This document shows, piece after piece, positions 45,683 to 53,878 of a stretch of DNA of 64,000 bases. The DNA is from Kordia zhangzhouensis (GTDB taxonomy: Bacteria > Bacteroidota > Bacteroidia > Flavobacteriales > Flavobacteriaceae). The DNA is taken from the NCBI RefSeq assembly GCF_001005305.1, contig NZ_LBMH01000013.1:1-64000 (forward strand), in the 5' to 3' direction. The notes below the pieces were generated by a model. The model was not told the origin of the DNA, searched no databases, and saw only the letters and a list, made by a program, of their open reading frames with translations. Position 1 is the first letter of the stretch, and each line of letters opens with the position of its first letter. The position numbers and the translations under genes are program-made.

Positions 45683-46762
45683 ATGGAATGTTCTAATTTG
45701 CTAGAAGCTGCACTCAAAAAAGGAAATATTCATCAGTCATTATTTCAAGGTTCAACGGACAAATTATTGGTTACAGATTTGCAACGTACATTGTTCGAAT
45801 TAGGTTTCAGCAAAGAACTAAAATGGGACAATTATCAAGCTGATGGCGATTACGGAAATGCGACTGCAACCGCCGTTGCTGCTTTTGCACAAAGAAATCA
45901 CATGGCAACTGACGGAAAAAAGGTTTCTGACGAATTGGCAAAAATTATTTTACAACGGCATGATTTTCTTCCCGAGATGTATATTTTATGGGACATTCAT
46001 CAATCGGATCTTCGTACCAAGAAATATATTTCTAAAGGAACACGTATGAGCATCACAGCTATCCAAGTATTATTAAATACGCTCGGTTATGGGGAAGAAT
46101 TGAATTTTAAAAAGTTTGGAGCTGATGGATTTTATGGAGACAATACACGCAATGCCGTTAAAAAATATGCCGCCGATCATCATATTTCTTCAGATGGAGA
46201 CTTACTTACACGACCGTTAATTAATCTTCTCTTAAAAGATATTGATAAATATTACGGTAATAAATGGAAAGAACTAGCTGCTCAAAATTTACCGAATAAA
46301 AAATCGCCTTTAGTGTTATTTCAAGGTTCTCGATTTTCTGGTAAACCTTGTAGAGCCGACGAATTATTTGTACCAGCACTAGAAAAAATCAATGGATATG
46401 CAGAGCAAGCTGATGTGATTATTCACGTAACCAGCTCATTTCGCACTACGACTAATGTTCAAGGCGCAATTGTAAAACCAGCTACTTTTTCTAATCATCT
46501 TGCAGGACATGGAATTGATATGAATATTCGATATGGTAATGGAAAATGGGCAAACTCTTCAGTACTGGCAAAATACCCTAATGTTCCAGAACCTGTAAAG
46601 TACTTTTTGAGCTTAATAATTGATGATGATGAATTGCGATGGGGCGGAAATTTTAATACGAAAGATCCGGTACATATTGACGATCATTTAAATAAGGATA
46701 GAGCAGCTTGGAAAAAACGTTATCAAGCAATGCAAGAAGCCGTACAGCTAGGAAGAGCTTAA
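45683..46762 (+). CDS. peptidoglycan-binding M15-type peptidase
   Basis: A 359-residue protein without a signal peptide. Two peptidoglycan-binding-1 domains (about 20-95 and 120-190; DGDYGNATATAVAAFAQ and DGFYGDNTRNAVKKYA) precede a D-Ala-D-Ala/L-Ala-D-Glu type M15 domain with zinc ligands in SNHLAGHGIDMNI and DPVHIDD and the RWGGNF segment. It would cut peptidoglycan stem peptides. Lacking its own signal, it may be exported by a dedicated machine, which fits its place among effector-like genes; this is inference. Confidence 0.78.
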   Translation: MECSNLLEAALKKGNIHQSLFQGSTDKLLVTDLQRTLFELGFSKELKWDNYQADGDYGNATATAVAAFAQRNHMATDGKKVSDELAKIILQRHDFLPEMYILWDIHQSDLRTKKYISKGTRMSITAIQVLLNTLGYGEELNFKKFGADGFYGDNTRNAVKKYAADHHISSDGDLLTRPLINLLLKDIDKYYGNKWKELAAQNLPNKKSPLVLFQGSRFSGKPCRADELFVPALEKINGYAEQADVIIHVTSSFRTTTNVQGAIVKPATFSNHLAGHGIDMNIRYGNGKWANSSVLAKYPNVPEPVKYFLSLIIDDDELRWGGNFNTKDPVHIDDHLNKDRAAWKKRYQAMQEAVQLGRA

Positions 46763-46788
46763 TTTTTCGGTAACGACTACAAATAATG

Positions 46789-46806
46789 TATACAAATCGT
46801 AGACAA
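46789..46806 (+). promoter_or_regulatory. 18-bp shared box upstream of the last effector-like gene
   Basis: TATACAAATCGTAGACAA lies 79 bp before the ATG at 46886 and matches the copy at 44329-44346 at 16 of 18 positions. Confidence 0.55.
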
Positions 46807-46885
46807 GCATTCAATTAAGACTATAAATTACATTTTATAACAATCCTTTTTTATAAATTAATAGTGATTAATTGAACTATGTTAT

Positions 46886-47539
46886 ATGTATCATTCTGTT
46901 AAAAAATCAAAAAATCAGCAAACAGCTTCGGACAAAACTATACAAAAGAAGAGTGAGAAGTCTATTTTTCAACTAGCTGATAATCGGTATAATACACTTA
47001 CACAGAAAAATACAGGATTTCATTTTAAAGATAATCGTTCTTCCAATTCTTATCGAAACTCCAGTATCCCCAAAACCAACTCTATCTTCCAACTTACAAA
47101 AACTGACTCTGCAATTCCTCTTGAAGTATCAAATTATTTCTCTAGTAAAGGCACAACATATCACAGCTTCAAACAAAATCATTGGGATGAAATTGCAAAA
47201 GCACACACAGAAGCTCATGGCAGTGAACCCACAACTCAAGGAGCTGCTTATACTATTGATGCTAAAACAGGAAAAAAACTTATTGAGAATTTAGGTCCCG
47301 ATTGGAAAGCTCATGATGACCAACACAGAGAAGATGCTATTAAAAACTCTAAAAAAAAGTCGCAAGCTTCTCGTAAATTGATTAAGAAAGAACGAGAAGA
47401 ACAAGCGGTATTGCCTAGAGCGTACAAGTCACATGAAGATGCCAAACAGAAACTTGCTAAGCAACCGCACTTGGGAACAAAATATCGTCTTAAAAAAGAC
47501 AAAACTCTCAGAGAATATGATATTAACGACGAAAATTAA
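46886..47539 (+). CDS. putative injection-system effector, unknown C-terminal domain
   Basis: A 217-residue protein without a signal peptide. The leader holds three copies of the motif: IFQLADNRYN (27-36), FHFKDNRSS (45-53) and IFQLTK (67-72), in a Ser/Asn/Lys-rich context. The C-terminal part (about 85-217) is hydrophilic and helical, with GLU/LYS-rich stretches and EAHGSEPTTQGAAYTIDA; I do not recognise a fold. The shared leader and upstream box group it with the two genes at 44423 and 44998. The DUF1579 gene begins directly after it on the other strand. Confidence 0.58.
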   Translation: MYHSVKKSKNQQTASDKTIQKKSEKSIFQLADNRYNTLTQKNTGFHFKDNRSSNSYRNSSIPKTNSIFQLTKTDSAIPLEVSNYFSSKGTTYHSFKQNHWDEIAKAHTEAHGSEPTTQGAAYTIDAKTGKKLIENLGPDWKAHDDQHREDAIKNSKKKSQASRKLIKKEREEQAVLPRAYKSHEDAKQKLAKQPHLGTKYRLKKDKTLREYDINDEN

Positions 47540-48046
47540 TCAATTCTTTTCTTTCACATACAATCCGTCAAAAACGGTTATCCACTTTTTTTGATTATTG
47601 GAAGTTTCCCAATGTTGTCTCACAGAGCCATCATCGTTAAGTGTCCAAGTAACTCTGTTTACATATGTATCTCCCTCTTTGTTTTGGAGTTCATCACTTT
47701 GTAAAATCATTTGATTGCCCACTCGTTGTCCTTTTAAATGTAGATTTCCTCCTTTATTATCTATCCAAATTTGCTCCCATTGATTGGTTTGTGCATTGTA
47801 AAAATTGTAACTTGTTCCGGTATAATTGCCTTTTGCACTTGTCCAATTTTCACGAAGAACACAATTATCCTCAATTTTCGTAATTACATTTTTGCCAGCA
47901 TTTGTTCCGTCTGGGTTGGTTACATTCCATGTACCAATCCAAAAATCAAAAGCTGTATGATCTTTACTACAACAAGCACATGGATTTTGTTGTGCTTGCA
48001 CAACTACAGAATAAAATACAGCAATGAGATATATTATTTTTTTCAT
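47540..48046 (-). CDS. DUF1579-like exported protein
   Basis: A 168-residue exported protein (MKKIIYLIAVFYSVVVQAQ). The fold signature FDFWIGTWNVTNPDGT, ENCVLRENW-like DNCVLRENWTS, TWTLNDDGSVRQHWETS and ITVFDGLYVKE fits the DUF1579/lipocalin-like family of Bacteroidota. A CACC segment sits just after the signal. Function is unknown. Confidence 0.78.
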   Translation of the reverse strand: MKKIIYLIAVFYSVVVQAQQNPCACCSKDHTAFDFWIGTWNVTNPDGTNAGKNVITKIEDNCVLRENWTSAKGNYTGTSYNFYNAQTNQWEQIWIDNKGGNLHLKGQRVGNQMILQSDELQNKEGDTYVNRVTWTLNDDGSVRQHWETSNNQKKWITVFDGLYVKEKN

Positions 48047-48242
48047 TTTTTAGAGAATAGTTGATTTTTTTAAAAGTAGCCTATTTTTTCTTTTTACATC
48101 GTTAATCAATTGTTAAACACATACTTGAAAGTTGTTTTTCAATCATATAAAAACCATTCATTTTCTAAAAAAGAAGAATTTCCTTAACATTTTTTAATTA
48201 ATTTCTAATATTCTCTTAACATACAAAATAAGTCTTTCAACC

Positions 48243-48250
48243 TATATTTG
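48243..48250 (+). promoter_or_regulatory. exact -7 element without a downstream gene
   Basis: TATATTTG is an exact TAnnTTTG on the plus strand. No clear -33 TTG is present. Only the terminator at 48298-48327 follows on this strand. Confidence 0.3.
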
Positions 48251-48328
48251 TAGTGTTGTAATCATTTAATACAACATTTTTGGGTTAGTTAAAAAAATAA
48301 ATCGGGTGTAGTTACCCGATTTTTTTAT
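48251..48328 (+). ncRNA. candidate small RNA of about 70 nt
   Basis: Between the -7 element and the terminator lies no reading frame on this strand. The stretch holds an inverted repeat (GTTGTA and TACAAC, 48254-48274) and then the terminator hairpin. This is the arrangement of a short terminated RNA, although the terminator may simply serve the convergent gene. Weak evidence. Confidence 0.25.
48298..48327. terminator. bidirectional intrinsic terminator
   Basis: ATCGGGT and ACCCGAT arms with a six-base loop have A- and T-tracts either side. It overlaps the stop codon of the BtuF-like gene. Confidence 0.85.
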
Positions 48329-49116
48329 AGACTATTATGAAGTGTTTTGAAATAGTCAAAAGCTTTTACCAATCGTGAGCCATACCAACTAAAGTATTCT
48401 CCATCTACGAAAATAGTTTTAGCATGATGTGTATGGCGTCCCAATTCAAAAGCATGTTCTTCTTTAAAAGGATAAGGTTCTGAAGAAAGCATTACAATAT
48501 CTGGATCACCCTCTTTACGAATATTTTCAATTGGCACTTCTGGATATCTTCCAAGTGACTCATATATATTATCAAACTTACATAAATGCAACAAATGATT
48601 GATAAAAGTATCTTTCCCAGCCACCATCCACGGATCTCGCCAAATAAAATAGGCTACTTTTTGAATAGGAATGTCTTTTACAAACGATTGAAACTCACGC
48701 AAACGAAATTCAATTTTTTGATTAATTTTTGAAGCTTCTGTATTACGCTTGAATATTTTTCCATATTGCGCAATCATTTCCATTGACTCTTCAATAGTTT
48801 TCACATCAGATACATGAACAGGAAATAGTTTTTCGAGCGTTTCAACAATCTCTTGTGTGTTTTCTTCTTTATTGCATAAAATTATATCAGGCTGTAACTC
48901 CTTTATCTTTTCGAGCTTTATGTTTTTGGTGCCACCTACTATTTTTTTAGTACTTTTCCAGTGGTATGGATGCACACAAAATTTTGTAATACCAACTACA
49001 CTATCTTCTAGACCTAGGTCATATAACAACTCTGTTTGTGAAGGCACTAACGAAATAATCCGTTTGGGAGTGTTTTCTAAAACAAGTTCTCTATGTAATT
49101 GATCATAAATTTTCAT
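48325..49116 (-). CDS. BtuF-like helical-backbone metal/cobalamin-binding protein
   Basis: A 263-residue substrate-binding fold, with RIISLVPSQTELLYDLGLED at the start of lobe 1 and YFIWRDPWMVAGKDTFINHL in lobe 2. It matches the BtuF/helical-backbone family that binds vitamin B12 or iron chelates. Unlike transport-binding proteins it has no signal peptide, so it could be cytosolic or its start could be misjudged; no upstream signal-like sequence was seen. It follows pyrF by 17 bp. A role in B12 use would suit the B12-dependent IcmF, but that is inference. Confidence 0.8.
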   Translation of the reverse strand: MKIYDQLHRELVLENTPKRIISLVPSQTELLYDLGLEDSVVGITKFCVHPYHWKSTKKIVGGTKNIKLEKIKELQPDIILCNKEENTQEIVETLEKLFPVHVSDVKTIEESMEMIAQYGKIFKRNTEASKINQKIEFRLREFQSFVKDIPIQKVAYFIWRDPWMVAGKDTFINHLLHLCKFDNIYESLGRYPEVPIENIRKEGDPDIVMLSSEPYPFKEEHAFELGRHTHHAKTIFVDGEYFSWYGSRLVKAFDYFKTLHNSL

Positions 49117-49133
49117 CTGTGTTTGCTACAAGA

Positions 49134-49949
49134 CTACTTTGCTAAGATGGCAGCCATTTGTTGCTGTAATTCTTTGGCTTTTTTCGCTGCTGCAGATGCA
49201 AAATCTGCTTCGCGAGATGCATAAATAATTCCGCGAGACGAGTTAATCAACAAACCAACATTTTTTGTCATTCCATAAGTACAAACGTCTTGTAAGTTTC
49301 CGCCTTGAGCACCAACACCTGGAACTAACAGAAAGCTCTCAGGGATAATCTCTCTGATTTCAGCCAAAAAAGAAGCTTTTGTTGCACCAACCACATACAT
49401 TAGATTTTTACTATTTTTCCATTGTTTGGAAATTTCTAATACATGTTTATACATTTCCTTACCTTCAATAGTTTTTGTCTGAAAGTCAAATGCACCTTCG
49501 TTAGATGTCAGTGCTAACAAAATGGTATATTTATCTTCAAAAGCAAGAAAAGGTTCTACAGAGTCTTTCCCCATATAAGGTGCTACTGTAACTGAGTCGA
49601 AAGCTAAATCTTCAAAAAATGCTTTTGCGTACATACTAGAAGTGTTTCCAATATCTCCACGTTTGGCATCAGCAATTGTAAAAATTTCAGGGTAATTTTT
49701 ATTCAAGTACTGAATCGTTTTTTCCAAAGCTTGCCAACCTTTGATTCCGTAGGCTTCATAAAAAGCAGTATTGGGTTTGTATGCTACTGCTAAATGATGT
49801 GTTGTTTCAATAATTGCCTTGTTGAATTCAAATATCGGATCGTCTGTATCTAATAAATACTCAGGTATTTTTTTTAGGTCTACATCCAACCCAATGCATA
49901 AAAAAGATTGTTTTTTTCGAATTTCAGTAACTAGTTGTGTTGTGGTCAT
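49134..49949 (-). CDS. pyrF: orotidine 5'-phosphate decarboxylase
   Basis: A 271-residue enzyme of the longer type-2 PyrF group, converting OMP to UMP in pyrimidine synthesis. The catalytic motif is [33 protein letters not shown] opens the barrel and VPGVGAQGG binds phosphate. It sits between prfA and the BtuF-like gene on the same strand. Complete length. Confidence 0.95.
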   Translation of the reverse strand: MTTTQLVTEIRKKQSFLCIGLDVDLKKIPEYLLDTDDPIFEFNKAIIETTHHLAVAYKPNTAFYEAYGIKGWQALEKTIQYLNKNYPEIFTIADAKRGDIGNTSSMYAKAFFEDLAFDSVTVAPYMGKDSVEPFLAFEDKYTILLALTSNEGAFDFQTKTIEGKEMYKHVLEISKQWKNSKNLMYVVGATKASFLAEIREIIPESFLLVPGVGAQGGNLQDVCTYGMTKNVGLLINSSRGIIYASREADFASAAAKKAKELQQQMAAILAK

Positions 49950-50026
49950 TGTTGTTAGTTGTTAGCCATGATTGCTAGTAATATTTGGATTGATTCATCA
50001 ATAATTTACTAGCAATCATCAACTAA

Positions 50027-51100
50027 TTAAAGTTCACTTGATTCTTTAAGTTTTTCTGTGTTTTCTACCAACATTAATTCATCAATAATTTTTTGAATAT
50101 CACCATTCATGATATTTGACAAATCATATAACGTTAATCCAATTCGGTGGTCAGTTACACGACCTTGTGGGTAGTTGTAAGTTCTAATTTTAGCACTTCT
50201 ATCTCCTGAAGACACCATACTTTTTCGACGCGCCGAATCTGCAGCCATTTTCTTCTCTAATTCTCTTTCGTATAAACGCGAACGCAATACTTTCAAGGCT
50301 TTTTCTAAGTTTTTATGCTGTGATTTTTGATCTTGACAACTTACAATAATCCCTGTTGGTTCGTGATGGAGTTTAATCGCTGAATAAGTAGTGTTTACAC
50401 TTTGTCCTCCTGGTCCTGTTGAAGTAGTACGTTCAATACGTACATCTTGCATATCCAATTCTACATCAAATTCTTCTGCTTCAGGAAGAACCATTACAGT
50501 AGCAGCACTTGTGTGTACTCGCCCTTGCGTTTCTGTTTGCGGAACACGTTGTACACGATGTACTCCTGCTTCAAACTTCATTGTACCGTATACATCTTCT
50601 CCAGAAACTTCAAAAATGATTTCTTTAAAGCCTCCTGAAGTTCCTTCACTATAATCTACAACACTTACATTCCATCCTCGTCCTTCACAATATTTCGTGT
50701 ACATACGGTGTAAGTCTCCTGCAAAAATACTTGCTTCATCTCCACCTGTTCCTGCACGTACTTCTACTACGACATTTTTGCTATCTTCAGGATCTTTCGG
50801 AATCAATAAAAATTTAATTTCTTCTTCCAAAGCAGGCAAAGCTTCTTTTGCTTCATCCAACTGCATTTTTGCCATTTCCACCATTTCCGAATCACTTCCA
50901 TCGGCTATTATTTCTTCCGCTTCTGAAATGTTGTCTAAAAGTTCTTTATACGTATCTCGTTTTTCAACTAATACTTTTAGGTCTTTGTATTCCTTATTGA
51001 GTTGGATATATCTTTTTTGGTCCGCAATAATATCAGGCTGAATGATTAGGTCATTTACCTCATCAAAGCGCTGTTTTACGATTTCTAATTTTTCTATCAT
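50027..51100 (-). CDS. prfA: peptide chain release factor 1
   Basis: A 357-residue class I release factor that reads UAA and UAG stop codons and triggers peptide release. The GGQ loop lies in [15 protein letters not shown]. The PxT-type codon-recognition region is [16 protein letters not shown]'s neighbourhood, and the C-terminal part reads [20 protein letters not shown]. The frame opens nine codons earlier, but ATG 51100 ([12 protein letters not shown]) is the family start. An exact -7 element (TAAATTTG on the minus strand, 51125-51132) lies close upstream. Confidence 0.95.
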   Translation of the reverse strand: MIEKLEIVKQRFDEVNDLIIQPDIIADQKRYIQLNKEYKDLKVLVEKRDTYKELLDNISEAEEIIADGSDSEMVEMAKMQLDEAKEALPALEEEIKFLLIPKDPEDSKNVVVEVRAGTGGDEASIFAGDLHRMYTKYCEGRGWNVSVVDYSEGTSGGFKEIIFEVSGEDVYGTMKFEAGVHRVQRVPQTETQGRVHTSAATVMVLPEAEEFDVELDMQDVRIERTTSTGPGGQSVNTTYSAIKLHHEPTGIIVSCQDQKSQHKNLEKALKVLRSRLYERELEKKMAADSARRKSMVSSGDRSAKIRTYNYPQGRVTDHRIGLTLYDLSNIMNGDIQKIIDELMLVENTEKLKESSEL

Positions 51101-51124
51101 GAAACTTGTTCTTTTACAGGTTTG

Positions 51125-51132
51125 CAAATTTA
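51125..51132 (-). promoter_or_regulatory. -7 element for prfA
   Basis: On the minus strand the bases read TAAATTTG, an exact TAnnTTTG, 24 bp before the prfA start codon. No clear -33 element. Confidence 0.4.
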
Positions 51133-51281
51133 CAATTTTTATTGATTGTTTATCGTTTTATATAATAGTTCTAAAATACTTTCTTTAGTGACGTCAATTT
51201 CTTCTTTATAAAATTGATTTATCTGACTTTATATTGTAATTTAACACAGAATACATAATAATTAACCAAAAATTTTTACAG

Positions 51282-51443
51282 ATGAAAAAAAGAAGTTTAC
51301 ACGCACTACAATTGAACAAAAGAAGCATTTCCTCCTTAAAGAACATTGTAAAAGGTGGGTTGCGTACACCTTTAGATAGTGATTGTTCGTCATTCGGTAA
51401 TGGAGAATGTGAAGAAACCTACTGCAACTGTCAAAAGAACTAG
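51282..51443 (+). CDS. GG-leader RiPP precursor, 53 residues
   Basis: Translation from ATG 51282 gives a leader HALQLNKRSISSLKNIVKGG that ends in Gly-Gly (25-26), and a core LRTPLDSDCSSFGNGECEET then YCNCQKN, with four Cys and several Ser/Thr. The leader matches the other precursors at 32862, 35485 and 51597. It is short enough to be missed by gene callers. No modification enzyme lies nearby. Confidence 0.7.
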   Translation: MKKRSLHALQLNKRSISSLKNIVKGGLRTPLDSDCSSFGNGECEETYCNCQKN

Positions 51444-51596
51444 CAGCACGCATATATTGTTAGTATATAACTGCATTGTTTTCTACTGAAAATGATGCAG
51501 TTATTTTATGAACATTACTTTTATTACGGATTTTCCATAATTTATTTCTAGAGTTTTTGGCTAGCTTAGCGTTCTTTAACCACAAACCTAGAAATC

Positions 51597-51896
51597 ATGA
51601 AAAAAAGAAAAGTTAACTTAAAACAACTATCCTTAAAAAAATCAAGAGTTGCTTCATTGGAATCAAACAGTGTGACTGGAGGATACCAATCTTGGACAGG
51701 TACTGCTGAGCCTTGCTTCTCTGATTTTGATTGCGGGACATTTTATGGATGTAATGTAACAAACGGTTGCCCTGTAGAAACTGATGGTTGTCCAGTTCAA
51801 ACTGACGGATGCCCTAGCCCAACGCAAGGATGTCCTCCAGCGACACTTTTATGTCAATCTCATTCAGTATGTCCTCCAGGAGTATACTGCTACTAA
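51597..51896 (+). CDS. GG-leader RiPP precursor with repeated GCP core
   Basis: A 99-residue peptide. The leader (KQLSLKKSRVASLESNSVTGG, Gly-Gly at 28-29) is followed by a long Cys-rich core with ten Cys. In the middle, NGCPVET, DGCPVQT, DGCPSPT and QGCPPAT form four tandem seven-residue units of the form xGCPxxT. This regular Cys/Thr spacing suggests repeated modification, for example thioether rings, or several small products. It lies 150 bp after the 53-residue precursor and ahead of a terminator. Confidence 0.72.
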   Translation: MKKRKVNLKQLSLKKSRVASLESNSVTGGYQSWTGTAEPCFSDFDCGTFYGCNVTNGCPVETDGCPVQTDGCPSPTQGCPPATLLCQSHSVCPPGVYCY

Positions 51897-51916
51897 AATA
51901 TGTTTATTTAAAATGG

Positions 51917-51955
51917 AAAAGGCTCTTGGGCAACTGCTTGAGAGTCTTTTTTTTT
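51917..51955 (+). terminator. intrinsic terminator after the RiPP precursors
   Basis: AAGGCTCT pairs with AGAGTCTT, with one G-U pair, across a loop, and a long T-tract follows. Confidence 0.75.
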
Positions 51956-52001
51956 GTTCAAAAAGTACGCACAATGAAAATACCAATTCTAAAAATCATT
52001 G

Positions 52002-52009
52002 TATTTTTG
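52002..52009 (+). promoter_or_regulatory. -7 element abutting msrA
   Basis: TATTTTTG, an exact -7 element, ends 5 bp before the ATG at 52015, so the message may be leaderless. The same spacing occurs before the gene at 43453. Confidence 0.4.
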
Positions 52010-52014
52010 AACGT

Positions 52015-52539
52015 ATGAATCCAGCTAATGAAATAAATAAAATAGCTCTTGGTGGTAGCTGCCATTGGTGTACCGAGGCGATATTTCAATCGTTAATAGG
52101 TGTTGCCGATGTAGCTCAAGGTTGGGTACAATCAATAAACGAAAATGACTCGTTTTCGGAAGCTGTGATTGTGAAGTTTTCTCCATCAGTGATTCCTTTA
52201 AAGGTATTGATTGAAATACATTTGCGTACACACAAATCAACTGTACACCATTCTATGCGTACTAAATACCGTTCTGCAATATATTATTACACTGAAACGC
52301 AACGAGATACAATAGTTGATATTTTGAAAGAACTTCAAAAAAGTTTCAATCAAAAAATCATTACACAAGTTTTACCTTTTGTAGCATTTAAAGCTTCTCG
52401 TGAAGAAATTACCAATTATTACTATTCAAACCCGCAGAAACCTTTTTGTAGACAATTTATCCATCCGAAACTACAATTATTAGTAAAAGAGTTTTCTTCA
52501 TTCACTTCTAAAGAAAAGTTACAGCATTTACATGCCTAA
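52015..52539 (+). CDS. msrA: peptide methionine sulfoxide reductase MsrA
   Basis: A 174-residue MsrA that reduces methionine-S-sulfoxide in proteins. The active-site segment reads ALGGSCHWCTEAIFQSLIGV, so the usual GCFWC is SCHWC here: the catalytic Cys may be the first or second of this pair. Later family segments are VKFSPSVIPLKVLIEI and YRSAIYYYTETQ. The frame extends upstream through the RiPP core, which is a chance overlap; ATG 52015 gives a normal start. Confidence 0.85.
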   Translation: MNPANEINKIALGGSCHWCTEAIFQSLIGVADVAQGWVQSINENDSFSEAVIVKFSPSVIPLKVLIEIHLRTHKSTVHHSMRTKYRSAIYYYTETQRDTIVDILKELQKSFNQKIITQVLPFVAFKASREEITNYYYSNPQKPFCRQFIHPKLQLLVKEFSSFTSKEKLQHLHA

Positions 52540-52606
52540 AGTTACCTAATGAATTAATTGTAATACAATTTAAAATCTGTACACAACCTATAAGTTCATT
52601 GATTTT

Positions 52607-53788
52607 CTAATGATACTCAAACGTTCCGTACTCACTAGAAATAGTCAACTTTTTAGCATCAGCAGCCTCTACCCTGCCTACGATTTGTGCATCTACATTG
52701 AATGATTGGGAAATCGATATAATATCTTCTGCTATTTCTGGAGCAACATACAATTCCATACGATGTCCACAATTAAACACCTGATACATTTCTTTCCAAT
52801 CTGTATTAGATTGTTCTTGAATCAATTTGAATAATGGCGGGATATTAAACATGTTATCTTTTATAATATGAAGATTATCCACAAAATGTAATATTTTGGT
52901 TTGCGCTCCACCACTACAATGTACCATTCCATGAACTTCTGTCGCGGTATATGTATCTAAAATGCGTTTGATAATTGGCGCATAAGTTCGTGTAGGAGAC
53001 AGCACTAATTTTCCAGCATCAATTGGCGAACCGTCCACATCATCTGTCAATTTTACATTCCCAGAATAGATTAATTCAGCAGGAACTTTATCATCAAAGC
53101 TTTCTGGATATTTTTCTGCCAGATACTTGTGAAATACATCATGACGTGCAGACGTCAATCCGTTACTTCCCATACCTCCATTATAAGATTTTTCATAGGT
53201 TGCTTGCCCAAAGGAAGCCAGTCCTACAATGACATCTCCTGCTTTAATATTTGCATTATCAATTACATCCGTACGTTTCATTCGAGCCGTTACTGTAGAA
53301 TCAACAATAATGGTACGTACTAGATCGCCTACATCTGCGGTTTCTCCTCCTGTAGAATGGATTGTTACTCCAAAATCTTTTAACTCTTGAATAAGTTCCT
53401 CACTTCCATTAATGATTGCCGAAATAACGTCTCCAGGAATGTTGTTTTTGTTTCTTCCTATGGTTGACGAAAGCATAATATTATCTGTTGCACCCACACA
53501 CAATAAGTCATCAATATTCATGATTAATGCGTCTTGAGCAATTCCTTTCCAAACAGACAAGTCGCCCGTTTCTTTCCAATACATATATGCTAGTGACGAT
53601 TTTGTACCTGCACCGTCGGCATGCATAATCAAACAATAATCTTCGTCATTCGTTAAATAATCGGGAACAATTTTACAGAACGCTTTAGGGAATAGTCCTT
53701 TGTCTATATTTTTGATTGCGTTATGCACATCTTCTTTGGATGCTGAAACGCCACGCATGGCGTAACGTTTGGATACTTCTTGACTCAT
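52607..53788 (-). CDS. purM: phosphoribosylformylglycinamidine cyclo-ligase (AIR synthetase)
   Basis: A 393-residue PurM that closes FGAM to AIR with ATP in purine synthesis. Motifs include ADGAGTKSSLAYMYW, NIDDLLCVGATDNIML, STGGETADVGDLVRT and GDVIVGLASFGQATYEKSYNGGMGSNG. It is longer than E. coli PurM, as is usual for this lineage. The frame could start at 53809, but ATG 53788 is preferred. An exact -7 element (TATATTTG on the minus strand, 53807-53814) lies just upstream. Confidence 0.92.
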   Translation of the reverse strand: MSQEVSKRYAMRGVSASKEDVHNAIKNIDKGLFPKAFCKIVPDYLTNDEDYCLIMHADGAGTKSSLAYMYWKETGDLSVWKGIAQDALIMNIDDLLCVGATDNIMLSSTIGRNKNNIPGDVISAIINGSEELIQELKDFGVTIHSTGGETADVGDLVRTIIVDSTVTARMKRTDVIDNANIKAGDVIVGLASFGQATYEKSYNGGMGSNGLTSARHDVFHKYLAEKYPESFDDKVPAELIYSGNVKLTDDVDGSPIDAGKLVLSPTRTYAPIIKRILDTYTATEVHGMVHCSGGAQTKILHFVDNLHIIKDNMFNIPPLFKLIQEQSNTDWKEMYQVFNCGHRMELYVAPEIAEDIISISQSFNVDAQIVGRVEAADAKKLTISSEYGTFEYH

Positions 53789-53806
53789 AGTTGTGGTGTT
53801 GTGCTG

Positions 53807-53814
53807 CAAATATA
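53807..53814 (-). promoter_or_regulatory. -7 element for purM
   Basis: On the minus strand TATATTTG, exact TAnnTTTG, lies 18 bp before the purM ATG. No clear -33 element. Confidence 0.45.
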
Positions 53815-53878
53815 CTTTTCTTTTTTAGAATGATGAAGTATTGAGAGCGGTAGAATTTTCACTTTTCATTATTAATTT

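Noticed and set aside
44423-47539. Classing the three leader proteins as DUF4157 metallopeptidases
   Set aside because: The HExxH motif of the DUF4157 core is absent; only the leader resembles that cargo group.
51784-52014. Long N-terminal extension of msrA through the RiPP core
   Set aside because: The extension overlaps the precursor gene in another frame and crosses its terminator; the -7 element and family length support ATG 52015.
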